From: Acidimicrobiales bacterium
GTDB taxonomy: Bacteria; Actinomycetota; Acidimicrobiia; Acidimicrobiales; Palsa-688
Length of the DNA stretch: 33,022 nt
Reading direction: 5' to 3'
Assembly: GCA_035533095.1 (NCBI GenBank)
Contig: DATLUM010000060.1
Coordinates: forward strand, 1-33,022
How positions within the stretch are numbered: the stretch's first letter is position 1; each line of letters begins with the position of its first letter. The notes below the pieces were generated by a model that was not told the DNA's origin, searched no databases, and saw nothing but the letters and a program-made list of their open reading frames with translations. Shown one piece after another: positions 16,397 through 25,301 of the stretch. A program made the position numbers and the translations under genes.

Positions 16397-17725
16397 GTGT
16401 CACTCGAAGGCTCTCTCGAGACGATCGCACTGCCCGAAGTGCTCCACTTGCTCTCTGACACATCCAAGAGCGGCGAGCTCCTGGTGAGCGGCGACCGAGG
16501 GGACGGTCGGTTGTGGTTCGACGCCGGCCGCCTGAGCGGTTTCGACGTGCACCGCTGCTCGGACCCCGCCGACGCGCTGTTCGAGCTCTTGCGGGCATCG
16601 AGCGGAAGGTTCTCCTTCGACGCCGGCATGTCCCCTCCGGAGTCCGCCAACGGCGTCGGGGAGGACGAGAACGGCGCGGACGTCCGTCCTGTCCTCGAGG
16701 TGGCCCAGGCGCGCCTGGAGGAGTGGTCAGGAATCGTCGCGGTGGTCCCGTCTCTGCAGCACAAGGCGTCCCTTTCGCCGGAAGCTCCTCGCGAGAGCGT
16801 CGAGATCTCGGCGGAGCAGTGGTCGCTGGTGGTCACGATCGGTGAAGGCCGCACCGTCGGGGATGTCCTCGACCGCGCTGGTCTACCGGAGTTCGAGGGC
16901 TGCCGCTCGCTGAAGACGCTCGTCGAGGACGGGCTCGTGGCCGTGTCCGAGCCGGACGAGCTGCCCGTCGTCGCGGAGGACCTGCCGGTCGAGGCTGAGG
17001 ACCTGTCCGTGGTGAACGAGCCCGAGCCCGTCGACGAGCCGGAGGCAGTATCCGCGGTGGAGCCACAGTCTCTGTCTGATCTCGAATTCGGGGAAGTTCC
17101 TGAAGCCCCGGCTGCGGTCGTCGAAGAGGAATCTTCTAGCCTCGTCGTCAACGGCGGCGCCTTCGACGGGCACGACTTCGTCTTCAAGACCCCCGCCCAG
17201 CTGTTGGAGGACAGCTACGAGCCGCAGCCCGTGCCGTACCCCGAGCCCCCCTCCAACGAGAACGGCGACCACGGGGTATTCGATGTGGAGTCCGACGACG
17301 GGTCGATGACCTCGCGCGCCGCTCTCGAGGCGCTGCTGGCCGAGATCCCCGGCGACGAGGACGGCGAAGGCGCTGCGGAATTCGGCGGCGACGTCCAAGA
17401 GCACGATGGTTTGGCCGACCGGGGCCCCTGGACGTCCCAGGAGCTCGCCAGCTTCGACCATGAGGGCGGCTGGCACGACGACCAGCCTGCCGGCGCCGCT
17501 GAGCATGAGGAGCCCGAGTACGACTTCTCGAGCGTCGAAGACGTGGAGCCGTCGGCGGCTGCAGCTGCGTCTGACTTCCACTTCGAGGCGGCATCCGAGG
17601 GTGACTCCCAGCAGCCCGCCGAGCTCGAGGCGACAGACGAGTCGGAGGAGGAGCTGGAAGAGCCCCAGCCCGAGCCGGTGAACCGGGGTCTCCTGCTCAA
17701 GTTCCTGTCGTCGGTCCGTTCGTAG
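16397..17725 (+). CDS. DUF4388 (PATAN-type) domain protein, first gene of the pilus cluster
   Basis: 442 residues from GTG 16397, chosen because GGAGG lies 8 bases upstream and the family N-terminus starts here (SLEGSLETIALPEVLHLLSD); an ATG at 16355 would add 14 residues without a binding site. Residues 1-80 are the DUF4388 domain (SGELLVSGDRGDGRLWFDAG). About residues 135-195 look like a winged-helix segment (WSLVVTIGEGRTVGDVLDRAG). The remaining 240 residues are very acidic, Glu/Asp/Pro-rich and probably disordered, but the last 13 (NRGLLLKFLSSVR) form a short hydrophobic-basic peptide. DUF4388 proteins occur with gliding, pili and two-component systems; the role here is unknown. It ends 13 bases before pilB and is probably co-transcribed with it. 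Confidence 0.8.
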   Translation: MSLEGSLETIALPEVLHLLSDTSKSGELLVSGDRGDGRLWFDAGRLSGFDVHRCSDPADALFELLRASSGRFSFDAGMSPPESANGVGEDENGADVRPVLEVAQARLEEWSGIVAVVPSLQHKASLSPEAPRESVEISAEQWSLVVTIGEGRTVGDVLDRAGLPEFEGCRSLKTLVEDGLVAVSEPDELPVVAEDLPVEAEDLSVVNEPEPVDEPEAVSAVEPQSLSDLEFGEVPEAPAAVVEEESSSLVVNGGAFDGHDFVFKTPAQLLEDSYEPQPVPYPEPPSNENGDHGVFDVESDDGSMTSRAALEALLAEIPGDEDGEGAAEFGGDVQEHDGLADRGPWTSQELASFDHEGGWHDDQPAGAAEHEEPEYDFSSVEDVEPSAAAAASDFHFEAASEGDSQQPAELEATDESEEELEEPQPEPVNRGLLLKFLSSVRS

Positions 17726-17738
17726 GAGCGGCCCACCC

Positions 17739-19466
17739 GTGACGATGTCGGCCCCTGCACTCGGGGCGGAGCCAGCCGCCCCGACCGACGACGAGCTACT
17801 CGGGTCGCTCCTCGTCGCCGCAGGCCTGCTCACGCAGGAGGTCTGCGAAAAGGCCCTCGCGTGCCGGCAGGAGCGAGGCCAGGATCTCGCCCGGGTCCTC
17901 ATAGACGACAACCTCGTCTCCGAGACCGATCTCGTCGCCACTCTCGCCAGGCACCTCCGGCTGGAGTTCGTCGACCTGTCGGAGTACCCGATCGACGCTG
18001 CCGCCGCTCGCCTCATCAGCGACTCGATGGCGAGGCGTTACCTGGCTCTGCCGATCGGGTGGTACGAGGGTCGCCTTATCGTCGCGATGGCGGATCCGTC
18101 GAACGTGTTCGCGGTCGACGACATTCGGACCGTCACCGGGGCGGAGATCAGAATCGCCGTCGCCACCGGCGGGTCGGTGGTAGCCGCAATCGGCCGCTTC
18201 CACCGCGTCGACAGCGAGGCCGAGGACATCAGCGCCGAAGCCGCGAGCTCCTTCGAGGGCGAGGTGGACCTCTCGCGTGTCCGCGAGATCACGGAGGACT
18301 CGCCGATCGTCAAGCTGGTCAACCTTCTGGTCTCCCAGGCGATCTCCGACCGCGCGTCGGATATCCACATCGAACCGGGTGAGGACGACGTCCGGGTGCG
18401 CTACCGCATCGACGGCGTCCTGCACGAGGTGATGCGGCCGCCCAAGCGCATCCAGTCGGGGATCATCAGTCGCCTGAAGGTCATGGCCGACATCAACATC
18501 GCCGAGCGGCGGATTCCGCAGGACGGCCGGATCACGACGATGATCAATGGTCGCCACGTCGACCTGCGCGTGGCCACGCTTCCCACCGTGCACGGCGAGA
18601 AGGTCGTCATGCGGATCCTTGACAAGTCCACGGCCCTGCTGAAGCTGTCGGATCTCGGGTTCCTGCCCGACAACATGGCCCGCTACGAGGAGTCCTACCG
18701 CAAGCCTTACGGGACCATCCTCGTCACCGGACCGACGGGCTCGGGCAAGTCGACCACCCTGTACGCGACCCTGAACATCCTCAACGACGAGAGCAAGAAC
18801 GTGATCACGGTCGAGGACCCGGTCGAGTACCAGCTGCCGGGAATCAACCAGGTGCAGGTCAACTCCAAGGCCGGCATGACCTTCGCTGCCGCGTTGCGGA
18901 GCATCCTGCGGTCCGACCCGGACATTGTGCTCGTCGGCGAGATCCGGGACCGGGAGACCGCTGTCATCGCGATCGAGGCGGCCCTTACCGGCCACCTGGT
19001 GCTCTCGACCCTCCACACCAACGACGCCGCGACCACCCCCTCACGGCTCGTCGAGATGGGAGTCGAACCCTTTCTCGTCGGCAGCGCGATCGACTGCGTT
19101 GTCGCCCAGCGTCTCGCCCGGCGCCTCTGCGAGAAGTGCAAGAAAGCATTCCGGGCCGAGCCGACCGACATGGTCGCCCTAGGTTGGGACGTCGAGCGCC
19201 TCGGTGAGGTCAACCGATCGCACGAGATCTTCAAGGCCCACGGTTGCGGTGCCTGCGGCGGGACCGGTTACTACGGCCGGCTTGCCATCCATGAGGTCCT
19301 CCAGGTCACGGAGGAGGTCGAGCGACTCATCGTCGAGCGCGGCCACTCCGACGAGATCCGCAAGCTGGCGATAGGTCAGGGGATGCTTACCCTGCGTCAG
19401 GCCGGGCTCCAGCAGGTCAACGCAGGAGTCACCTCGGTCGAAGAGATCCTCCGCGTCGTGGCCTAG
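17739..19466 (+). CDS. pilB: Type IV pilus assembly ATPase PilB (GspE family)
   Basis: 575 residues from GTG 17739 with TAGGAG about 10 bases upstream; ATG 17745 is less well placed. It powers pilus extension at the inner face of the membrane, acting on PilC. N-terminal MshEN domain at about residues 17-150: ELLGSLLVAAGLLTQEVCEK and a second copy, DLARVLIDDNLVSETDLVAT. ATPase core: Walker A GPTGSGKSTT at 331-340, the Asp box DPVEYQLPGINQVQVN, Walker B DIVLVGEIRDRETA and the His box LSTLHTNDAA. Zinc-binding tetracysteine Cys464, Cys467, Cys503, Cys506 (CEKCKKAF and CGACGGTGYYGR). All features are typical of PilB rather than PilT. Confidence 0.96.
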   Translation: MTMSAPALGAEPAAPTDDELLGSLLVAAGLLTQEVCEKALACRQERGQDLARVLIDDNLVSETDLVATLARHLRLEFVDLSEYPIDAAAARLISDSMARRYLALPIGWYEGRLIVAMADPSNVFAVDDIRTVTGAEIRIAVATGGSVVAAIGRFHRVDSEAEDISAEAASSFEGEVDLSRVREITEDSPIVKLVNLLVSQAISDRASDIHIEPGEDDVRVRYRIDGVLHEVMRPPKRIQSGIISRLKVMADINIAERRIPQDGRITTMINGRHVDLRVATLPTVHGEKVVMRILDKSTALLKLSDLGFLPDNMARYEESYRKPYGTILVTGPTGSGKSTTLYATLNILNDESKNVITVEDPVEYQLPGINQVQVNSKAGMTFAAALRSILRSDPDIVLVGEIRDRETAVIAIEAALTGHLVLSTLHTNDAATTPSRLVEMGVEPFLVGSAIDCVVAQRLARRLCEKCKKAFRAEPTDMVALGWDVERLGEVNRSHEIFKAHGCGACGGTGYYGRLAIHEVLQVTEEVERLIVERGHSDEIRKLAIGQGMLTLRQAGLQQVNAGVTSVEEILRVVA

Positions 19467-19517
19467 CCGCCACTGTTACTGCTACAGGCGCTTCGCATTT
19501 AGTCCGAAGGGATTGTC

Positions 19518-21077
19518 ATGATCGCCGCATCACGCGTGGTGGGGGAGTTCCTCGTATCCCGCAAAGTTCTGTCCCGTGATGCCCTCGAGGAGTCCCTCGT
19601 AAAGGAAGCCGAGACGGGCATACCCCTGACCAAGATCCTTTCGTCGGAAGGTTTGGTCGGTGAACGTGACCTGATCGCCGCCATCGGCGATCACCTCGGG
19701 GTGCCCGTGTGGGACCCCGACCGGGACCCCATCCCTTCCGTCGTCGCCGGCATGCTTCCGCTCGCTCTGTGCCAGAGGCTCAGGGCGGTCGCCGTGGGTA
19801 TGAGCAACACCGTCCTCCGCGTGGCGATGGAGGATCCCAGCAACCAGGGTGCGATCGACCAGATCAACAAGGAGACGGGCTGGACCGTACAGCCGCTACT
19901 CGCTGCCTCTTCCGACATCAGCCTGGCGATCGAGGTCCTGTACAACGTCGACGATGCCACCACCCCGGTATCCAATGTCGACGAAGAGCCGGGTGTCGCG
20001 ACCGAGCTGCATCTCAACCAGCTGCTCGCCGAGATGGTGGAAGTAGGCGCCTCCGACCTACACCTGAGCGCGGGCCTTCCTCCGTGCATCCGGATCGACG
20101 GTGCGCTCCGGCCGATGGAGGACCACGAGGTTCTCACACCGTCGGAGACCCGCCGCCTGGTCTACGGCGTACTCGCCCAACGTCAACGGGAGAAGTTCGA
20201 AGCCGAGCTCGAACTGGACACCTCGCACTCTGTCCCCAATGTCGGCCGCTTCCGTCTCAACGTGTTCGTCCAGCGTGACTCGGTGGGTGCGGTCCTGCGT
20301 GCCATCCCGTTCAAGATCGTCCCGCTCGACAAGCTGGGCATCCCGCAGGTCGTGGCCGACCTGGCGAAACTCCCCCGGGGCCTCGTCCTTGTGTGCGGCC
20401 CAACCGGCTCAGGCAAGTCGACCACCCTCGCTTCCGTGGTCGACATCGTGAACTCGACCCGCCCGGAGCACATCATGACGGTCGAGGACCCGATCGAGTT
20501 CGTGCACTCCCACAAGCGCTGCGTCGTCAACCAGCGTGAGGTGGGTGAGGACACCAAGTCCTTCGCCGCCGCGTTGAAGCACGTCCTGCGCCAGGACCCA
20601 GACGTGATCCTCGTCGGTGAAATGCGCGACCTCGAGACGATCTCCACTGCTCTGACCGCAGCCGAGACCGGCCACCTCGTGTTCGGCACGCTCCACACCC
20701 AGGACGCCCCGCAGTCGATAGACCGTGTCATCGACGTGTTCCCCGCCCACCAGCAGCAGCAGATACGCGTGCAGCTGGCGTCCGCCCTGCAGGCGGTCGT
20801 CTGCCAGCAGCTGCTGCCGAAACTGGGCGGTCGAGGACGAGCGGTATCCGCAGAAGTCCTCATCGCCACCCCGGCCGTGCGCAACATGATCCGCGAAGGC
20901 AAGGTCCACCAGATCTACAGCGCCATGCAGGGCGGTGGGAAGTTCGGCATGCAGACGATGGACCAGTCACTGGCCGATCTAGTGCGCAACTCCAAAGTCT
21001 CGCTCGAGGTGGCGCTCGAGCGTTGCCACCACGAGGACGAGCTCCGCCGGCTCGTTACTGGAGCGGGGGCGAACTGA
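19518..21077 (+). CDS. pilT: PilT-family retraction ATPase with an extra N-terminal MshEN-type domain
   Basis: 519 residues from ATG 19518, with GAAGGGA about 6 bases upstream. The C-terminal 360 residues are a full PilT: ELHLNQLLAEMVEVGASDLH, Walker A GPTGSGKSTT from residue 294, Walker B DVILVGEMRDLETIS, the His box FGTLHTQDAPQSIDRVID, and the PilT-specific tail AVRNMIREGKVHQIYSAMQ with GMQTMDQSL. It lacks the tetracysteine of PilB. Unlike ordinary PilT (about 340-370 residues), residues 1-140 resemble the PilB N-terminal domain (VVGEFLVSRKVLSRDALEES and GIPLTKILSSEGLVGERDLI), followed by a linker. Retraction of pili is the expected role. It overlaps pilC by one base (TGATG). Confidence 0.93.
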   Translation: MIAASRVVGEFLVSRKVLSRDALEESLVKEAETGIPLTKILSSEGLVGERDLIAAIGDHLGVPVWDPDRDPIPSVVAGMLPLALCQRLRAVAVGMSNTVLRVAMEDPSNQGAIDQINKETGWTVQPLLAASSDISLAIEVLYNVDDATTPVSNVDEEPGVATELHLNQLLAEMVEVGASDLHLSAGLPPCIRIDGALRPMEDHEVLTPSETRRLVYGVLAQRQREKFEAELELDTSHSVPNVGRFRLNVFVQRDSVGAVLRAIPFKIVPLDKLGIPQVVADLAKLPRGLVLVCGPTGSGKSTTLASVVDIVNSTRPEHIMTVEDPIEFVHSHKRCVVNQREVGEDTKSFAAALKHVLRQDPDVILVGEMRDLETISTALTAAETGHLVFGTLHTQDAPQSIDRVIDVFPAHQQQQIRVQLASALQAVVCQQLLPKLGGRGRAVSAEVLIATPAVRNMIREGKVHQIYSAMQGGGKFGMQTMDQSLADLVRNSKVSLEVALERCHHEDELRRLVTGAGAN

Positions 21078-22303
21078 TGCCGACCACGTACGCCTACAAG
21101 GTCCGAGACAAGGCGGGGAAGGTGCACTCGGGCACCCTCGACGCCGACAACACCGCTCTCGTAGCCAACCGGCTCCGCCAGATGGGTTATGTGCCGATCG
21201 CAATCGACAAGAAGGGCGCCAGCGTCAAGCGGGAAATTGCCATTCCCGGCATTACCAATCGGGTGAAGCTGAAGGACATCGCCGTCTTCAGCCGCCAGTT
21301 CGCGACGATGATAAATTCTGGTTTGACACTCTTGCGAGCCTTGTCGATTCTCGTGGTGCAAACGGAGAGCAAGTACTTCTCCTCTGTCATCGACGCACTG
21401 CGGTCCGACATTCAGTCAGGATCGTCCCTTTCGCAGGCAATGGGTCGCCATCCCAAGCAGTTCAACCGCCTCTACGTTGCAATGGTTCGAGCCGGAGAGA
21501 CTGGAGGCAACCTGGACATCACGCTCAACGAGCTCGCGACCACCATCGAGAAGCAGGTCGAACTCCGAGGCAAGATTCGATCCGCTCTTGCTTACCCCGG
21601 CATGGTCATGGCGATGGTGCTTTGCATCCTCACGGCGATGCTTGTGTTCATCGTGCCGATCTTCAAGAAGATGTATGACTCTCTCCAAGGCACGCTGCCG
21701 CTGCCCACCCGGATACTCGTGGGCGTTTCCAACATCTTCGTTCACGCGTTTCCGTTCGTGATTCTGGCGGTCATCGGAGCGGTCTTCGGCTATCGGCGGT
21801 GGGTTCGCACAGCGGCCGGGCGGCAAACGCGAGATCGGCTCTTCCTGCGTGTCCCGGTGTTCGGCGGACTAGTGCGCAAGACCGCCATGACACGCTTTGC
21901 CAGCACCCTCGCGACGCTCCTTTCATCAGGCGTGCCCGTGCTCGAGTCACTCGAGATCACGTCGGAAACCGTGGGCAACGTGGTGGTGGCAAACGGAGTG
22001 CAGGCGATCGCTGAGGGAGCCCGTAAGGGTGACACCATGACTCGACCGCTGGAAGATCATCCGGTGTTCCCGCCTATGGTCACTCAGATGATGGCCGTTG
22101 GTGAGGAGACCGGCGCGCTCGACACCCTCCTTCGTAAGGTCGCCACCTTTTATGAGCAAGAGGTGGAAAGGACGGTCGACGCCTTGACTTCTCTACTCGA
22201 GCCCCTCCTCATAGTTGTGCTCGGCGGTGCCGTCGGATCGATGGTCATTTCCCTCTACCTACCGATGTTCGACATCATCAAGCTCGTCGGCAACAACAAC
22301 TAG
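21077..22303 (+). CDS. pilC: Type IV pilus inner membrane platform protein PilC (GspF family)
   Basis: 408 residues from ATG 21077, overlapping the pilT stop; the frame is open for 54 bases upstream within pilT. PilC is the membrane platform rotated by PilB and PilT. N-terminal YAYKVRDKAGKVHSGTLDAD, then two GspF domains: VAVFSRQFATMINSG-type motif seen as AVFSRQFATMINSGLTLLRA with AMVRAGETGGNLD, and FASTLATLLSSGVPVLESLE with QMMAVGEETGALDTLL. Membrane helices lie at about residues 170-195, 220-240 and 375-400. Length is normal. Confidence 0.96.
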   Translation: MPTTYAYKVRDKAGKVHSGTLDADNTALVANRLRQMGYVPIAIDKKGASVKREIAIPGITNRVKLKDIAVFSRQFATMINSGLTLLRALSILVVQTESKYFSSVIDALRSDIQSGSSLSQAMGRHPKQFNRLYVAMVRAGETGGNLDITLNELATTIEKQVELRGKIRSALAYPGMVMAMVLCILTAMLVFIVPIFKKMYDSLQGTLPLPTRILVGVSNIFVHAFPFVILAVIGAVFGYRRWVRTAAGRQTRDRLFLRVPVFGGLVRKTAMTRFASTLATLLSSGVPVLESLEITSETVGNVVVANGVQAIAEGARKGDTMTRPLEDHPVFPPMVTQMMAVGEETGALDTLLRKVATFYEQEVERTVDALTSLLEPLLIVVLGGAVGSMVISLYLPMFDIIKLVGNNN

Positions 22304-22353
22304 CCGCAAGGGGTACACCTCCGCGGGTGCACCGCATGGCAGGATGCACGGCG

Positions 22354-23490
22354 GTGAGCAACTTGGTCGTGCTTCGAGAAGACGCTCCTGGCGAGCGGCG
22401 GGTCGCCTTGGTCCCGTCGGATGTGGCCCGCTTGGCTTCGCTGGGGGTCCACGTCGAGGTGGACGCCGGCGCAGGCGAAGGTGCTGCGCATACCGACCAC
22501 GAGTACCGGGAAGCCGGAGCTGAGGTGGCCGACCCCGGGCGGGTCCTGTCGGGGCGTCGCTTGGTGGTCGGGATCGGACCTCCTACTGCCAAGGTGGTCG
22601 ACCGGCTCGTCCCTGAGTCCATACTCCTGTCGTTCCTGCCTCCTGCGACCCACCTGGACGTCATAGCGCGCCTGCGCGAGCGGCGGGCGACGGCGCTGTC
22701 GTTCGACCTGGTGCCGCGCATCAGCCGTGCGCAGAGCGTCGACGCACTGAGCTCCCAGGCGAGCGCCGCCGGTTACCAGGCGGCCGTACTGGCCGCAGAC
22801 CGGCTCGGCCGGATGATGCCGATGCTCATGACCGCAGCGGGGACCATCTCCCCGGCACGCGTGCTCGTGCTCGGTGCCGGTGTCGCGGGATTGCAGGCGA
22901 TCGCCACGTCAAGGCGTCTCGGGGCTGCTGTAAGCGCATATGACATCCGTCCAGAGGCGGCGGAAGAGATCCGGAGCCTGGGCGCGAGATTCGTCGAACT
23001 CCCGATCGAGGCATCCGAAGGCAGCGGTGGTTACGCGGCGGAGCAGACGCAGGAGTTCGTCGAGAGGCAACGGGAGCTGGTTGCCTCAACCGTCGCCGAA
23101 TCGGACGTAGTGATCACCACGGCGGCGGTGCCCGGTCGACCGGCACCGAAGCTCGTGACGGCCGAGATGATCGAGAGGATGCGGCCCGGCTCGATAGTCA
23201 TCGACCTGGCGGCGGCCTCCGGAGGGAACTGCGAGCTGACACGCGACCGGGAGGAAGTCATCAGGTCAGGAGTCACCATCATCGGCGCGAGCGACCTACC
23301 ATCCCACGTGGCGACGTCCTCGAGCGCGCTCTACTCCCGCAACGTCGTCAACGCCGCGCAACTGCTGCTTGCCGATGGCGAATGGGTCGTGGACACAGCC
23401 GACGAGGTCGTCGGCGCCATGTGCTGTGTTGCCGATGGGGCCGTCCTGCACGAGCCCACGAGAATCGCCCTGGAAGGAGGCCGATTTTGA
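22354..23490 (+). CDS. pntAA: NAD(P) transhydrogenase subunit alpha, soluble NAD(H)-binding part (PntAA)
   Basis: 378 residues from GTG 22354, where the family N-terminus (VVLREDAPGERRVALVPSDV) begins; GTG 22327 and ATG 22336 upstream add 6-9 non-family residues. This is domain I of proton-translocating transhydrogenase, which binds NAD(H). Seen: VLVLGAGVAGLQAIATSRRL, the dinucleotide fold, VVITTAAVPGRPAPKLVT and SIVIDLAAASGGNCELT. No membrane helices, so the alpha subunit is split as in Rhodospirillum rubrum. It follows pilC by 50 bases without a recognised terminator. Its stop overlaps the pntAB start, next to a strong ribosome binding site. Confidence 0.93.
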   Translation: MSNLVVLREDAPGERRVALVPSDVARLASLGVHVEVDAGAGEGAAHTDHEYREAGAEVADPGRVLSGRRLVVGIGPPTAKVVDRLVPESILLSFLPPATHLDVIARLRERRATALSFDLVPRISRAQSVDALSSQASAAGYQAAVLAADRLGRMMPMLMTAAGTISPARVLVLGAGVAGLQAIATSRRLGAAVSAYDIRPEAAEEIRSLGARFVELPIEASEGSGGYAAEQTQEFVERQRELVASTVAESDVVITTAAVPGRPAPKLVTAEMIERMRPGSIVIDLAAASGGNCELTRDREEVIRSGVTIIGASDLPSHVATSSSALYSRNVVNAAQLLLADGEWVVDTADEVVGAMCCVADGAVLHEPTRIALEGGRF

Positions 23491-23807
23491 TCACCACGGG
23501 GCTGGACATTCTCGTCGTGTTCGTGCTCGCCGCGTTTCTCGGTTATGAGGTGATCTCCAAAGTTCCGAGCATCCTTCATACACCCCTGATGTCCGGCAGT
23601 AACGCAATTCACGGGGTGATCCTCGTGGGTACGATGGTCATCGCCGACGAGGCGCACGGGATACTCCAGATACTCCTGTCGTTGTTCGCCGTGATACTGG
23701 CGACCCTGAACATCGTCGGCGGTGTCGTCGTCACCGACCGGATGTTGGAGATGTTCAAGGGCCGCGAGCGGCCTTCGACGACGAGCGGATCGCAAACCGG
23801 AAAGTGA
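23487..23807 (+). CDS. pntAB: NAD(P) transhydrogenase subunit alpha, membrane part (PntAB)
   Basis: 106 residues from TTG 23487, which overlaps the pntAA stop and sits 6 bases after GGAAGGAGG (23472-23480); this binding site decides the start. Three or four membrane helices: LDILVVFVLAAFLGYEVI, the HGVILVGTMVIAD region and ILLSLFAVILATLNIVGGVV. SILHTPLMSGSNAIHG and GGVVVTDRMLEMFKGRE are family signatures of the domain II alpha segment that helps form the proton path. The GTGA overlap with pntB completes a tightly coupled three-gene operon. Confidence 0.93.
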   Translation: MITTGLDILVVFVLAAFLGYEVISKVPSILHTPLMSGSNAIHGVILVGTMVIADEAHGILQILLSLFAVILATLNIVGGVVVTDRMLEMFKGRERPSTTSGSQTGK

Positions 23808-25201
23808 TCGCCTCGACGATCCCCAACAACAGCCTCGTCGGGGGCTACCTGGTATCGGCCGCTTGCTTCGTTGTCGCTCTGAAGGCGCTCAGCTCACCCA
23901 AGCGAGCCCGGTGGGGGAATCTCATCGGCGTCGGAGGAATGGTGGTCGCCGTCGGTCTGACCCTCGCCGACAGCCACGCTGGTCCCGGAGGGATCATCCC
24001 CATCGGTATGGTCATCGGCGCTGTTATCGGCGCACCTGTTTCGCGCAGGGTCCGCATGACCGCCATGCCCCAGCTGGTCGCCGTGTTCAACGGCGTAGGT
24101 GGTGGAGCCGCCGCGATCGTGTCGACGGTCGACTTCCTGCATTCCCAGCCGGGTCGCCCTGGATCGGTTCACATCCTCGAGATGGTGTTCGGGCTCGTGA
24201 TCGGCTCGGCGTCGATCTCTGGCAGCTTCATCGCCTTCGCCAAGCTGCAGGAGCTCCTGACCGGCCGCCCGATCACGTTCCCGGGCCAGCATGCGGTTCA
24301 CGCCGCTGTGGTGACCGCCGTGGCTGCTGTCGGGGCTTGGACGATCATAGATCCGCACCTTCCGGGCTTCGCGCTCCTCGCGGTTCTGGCGGTTGGGCTC
24401 GGGGTCGGGCTCTGCCTGCCTGTCGGTGGCGCCGACACACCGGTGCTGATCTCGATGCTGAACTCACTCACGGGCCTCGCGGTAGCGGCGGACGGGTTCG
24501 CACTCGACAACATGATCCTCGTCGTCGCGGGAACTCTCGTCGGCACGTCGGGAGCACTTCTGACCAAGATGATGAGTGACGCCATGGGCCGCTCGCTGTC
24601 CAACATCATCCTCGGGGGTCTGACGACGGCCGGCTCCACCGAGCTGCTCGGCACAACGGCAGGTGCCCGAACGGTTCGCTCGGCGGGTCATGAGGACATC
24701 GGACCGCTGCTGGCGTTCTCGCGGAGGGTAATAATCGTCCCCGGCTATGGGTTGGCGGTCGCCCAGGCGCAGCACACCGTCGTCGAGCTGGCTCGAGAGC
24801 TGGAGAAAAGGGGAGTGGAGGTGTCCTATGCCATCCACCCCGTCGCAGGCCGCATGCCCGGACACATGAACGTCCTGCTCGCCGAGGCGAACGTGCCGTA
24901 CGAGAGCCTCGACGATCTGGACGAAGCGAACGCAAAGTTCGCCGGGGCGGACGTGGCTCTCGTGGTGGGTGCCAATGACGTGGTGAACCCCGCTGCCCGC
25001 GACGACCCGGGCAGCCCCTTGTTCGGCATGCCCATTTTGAACGCCGACCAGGCCACCCATATCGTCTTCATGAAGCGCTCCATGCGCCCCGGGTTCTCCG
25101 GTGTCGACAACGCCCTTCTCTACGACCCGAAGACCGTGCTTCTCTTCGGTGATGCCAAGGAGTCCCTCTCGAAGCTGTTGATCGCGATCAGAAACACCTG
25201 A
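23804..25201 (+). CDS. pntB: NAD(P) transhydrogenase subunit beta (PntB)
   Basis: 465 residues from GTG 23804, overlapping the pntAB stop. It holds the remaining membrane helices (about residues 8-255) and the NADP(H)-binding domain III. Membrane part: RMTAMPQLVAVFNGVGGGAA and ITFPGQHAVHAAVV. Domain III: VIIVPGYGLAVAQAQHTVVE, HPVAGRMPGHMNVLLAEA, VALVVGANDVVNPAARDD, GMPILNADQA and FMKRSMRPGFSGVDN. With PntAA and PntAB it couples hydride transfer from NADH to NADP+ with proton entry, supplying NADPH. Its presence between pilC and the rest of the pilus genes has no known functional reason. Confidence 0.96.
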   Translation: MIASTIPNNSLVGGYLVSAACFVVALKALSSPKRARWGNLIGVGGMVVAVGLTLADSHAGPGGIIPIGMVIGAVIGAPVSRRVRMTAMPQLVAVFNGVGGGAAAIVSTVDFLHSQPGRPGSVHILEMVFGLVIGSASISGSFIAFAKLQELLTGRPITFPGQHAVHAAVVTAVAAVGAWTIIDPHLPGFALLAVLAVGLGVGLCLPVGGADTPVLISMLNSLTGLAVAADGFALDNMILVVAGTLVGTSGALLTKMMSDAMGRSLSNIILGGLTTAGSTELLGTTAGARTVRSAGHEDIGPLLAFSRRVIIVPGYGLAVAQAQHTVVELARELEKRGVEVSYAIHPVAGRMPGHMNVLLAEANVPYESLDDLDEANAKFAGADVALVVGANDVVNPAARDDPGSPLFGMPILNADQATHIVFMKRSMRPGFSGVDNALLYDPKTVLLFGDAKESLSKLLIAIRNT

Positions 25202-25210
25202 GACGAGCAT

Positions 25211-25237
25211 TCAGGCCCACCTCGTCGGAGCCGATGA
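25211..25237 (+). promoter_or_regulatory. Candidate sigma-28/WhiG-type promoter of the NlpC/P60 gene
   Basis: TCAG (25211-25214), 15-base spacer, GCCGATGA (25230-25237). The -10 matches GCCGATAA at 7 of 8 positions. Predicted start near 25244, giving a leader of about 58 bases. The -35 and spacer length are identical to those before pilA. Confidence 0.6.
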
Positions 25238-25301
25238 ATTGGGAGTCCATTGGGCGGGTTCTGGGCTTTCTGGGTTCTGACGTATGAGAGGGTTTGCACC
25301 G

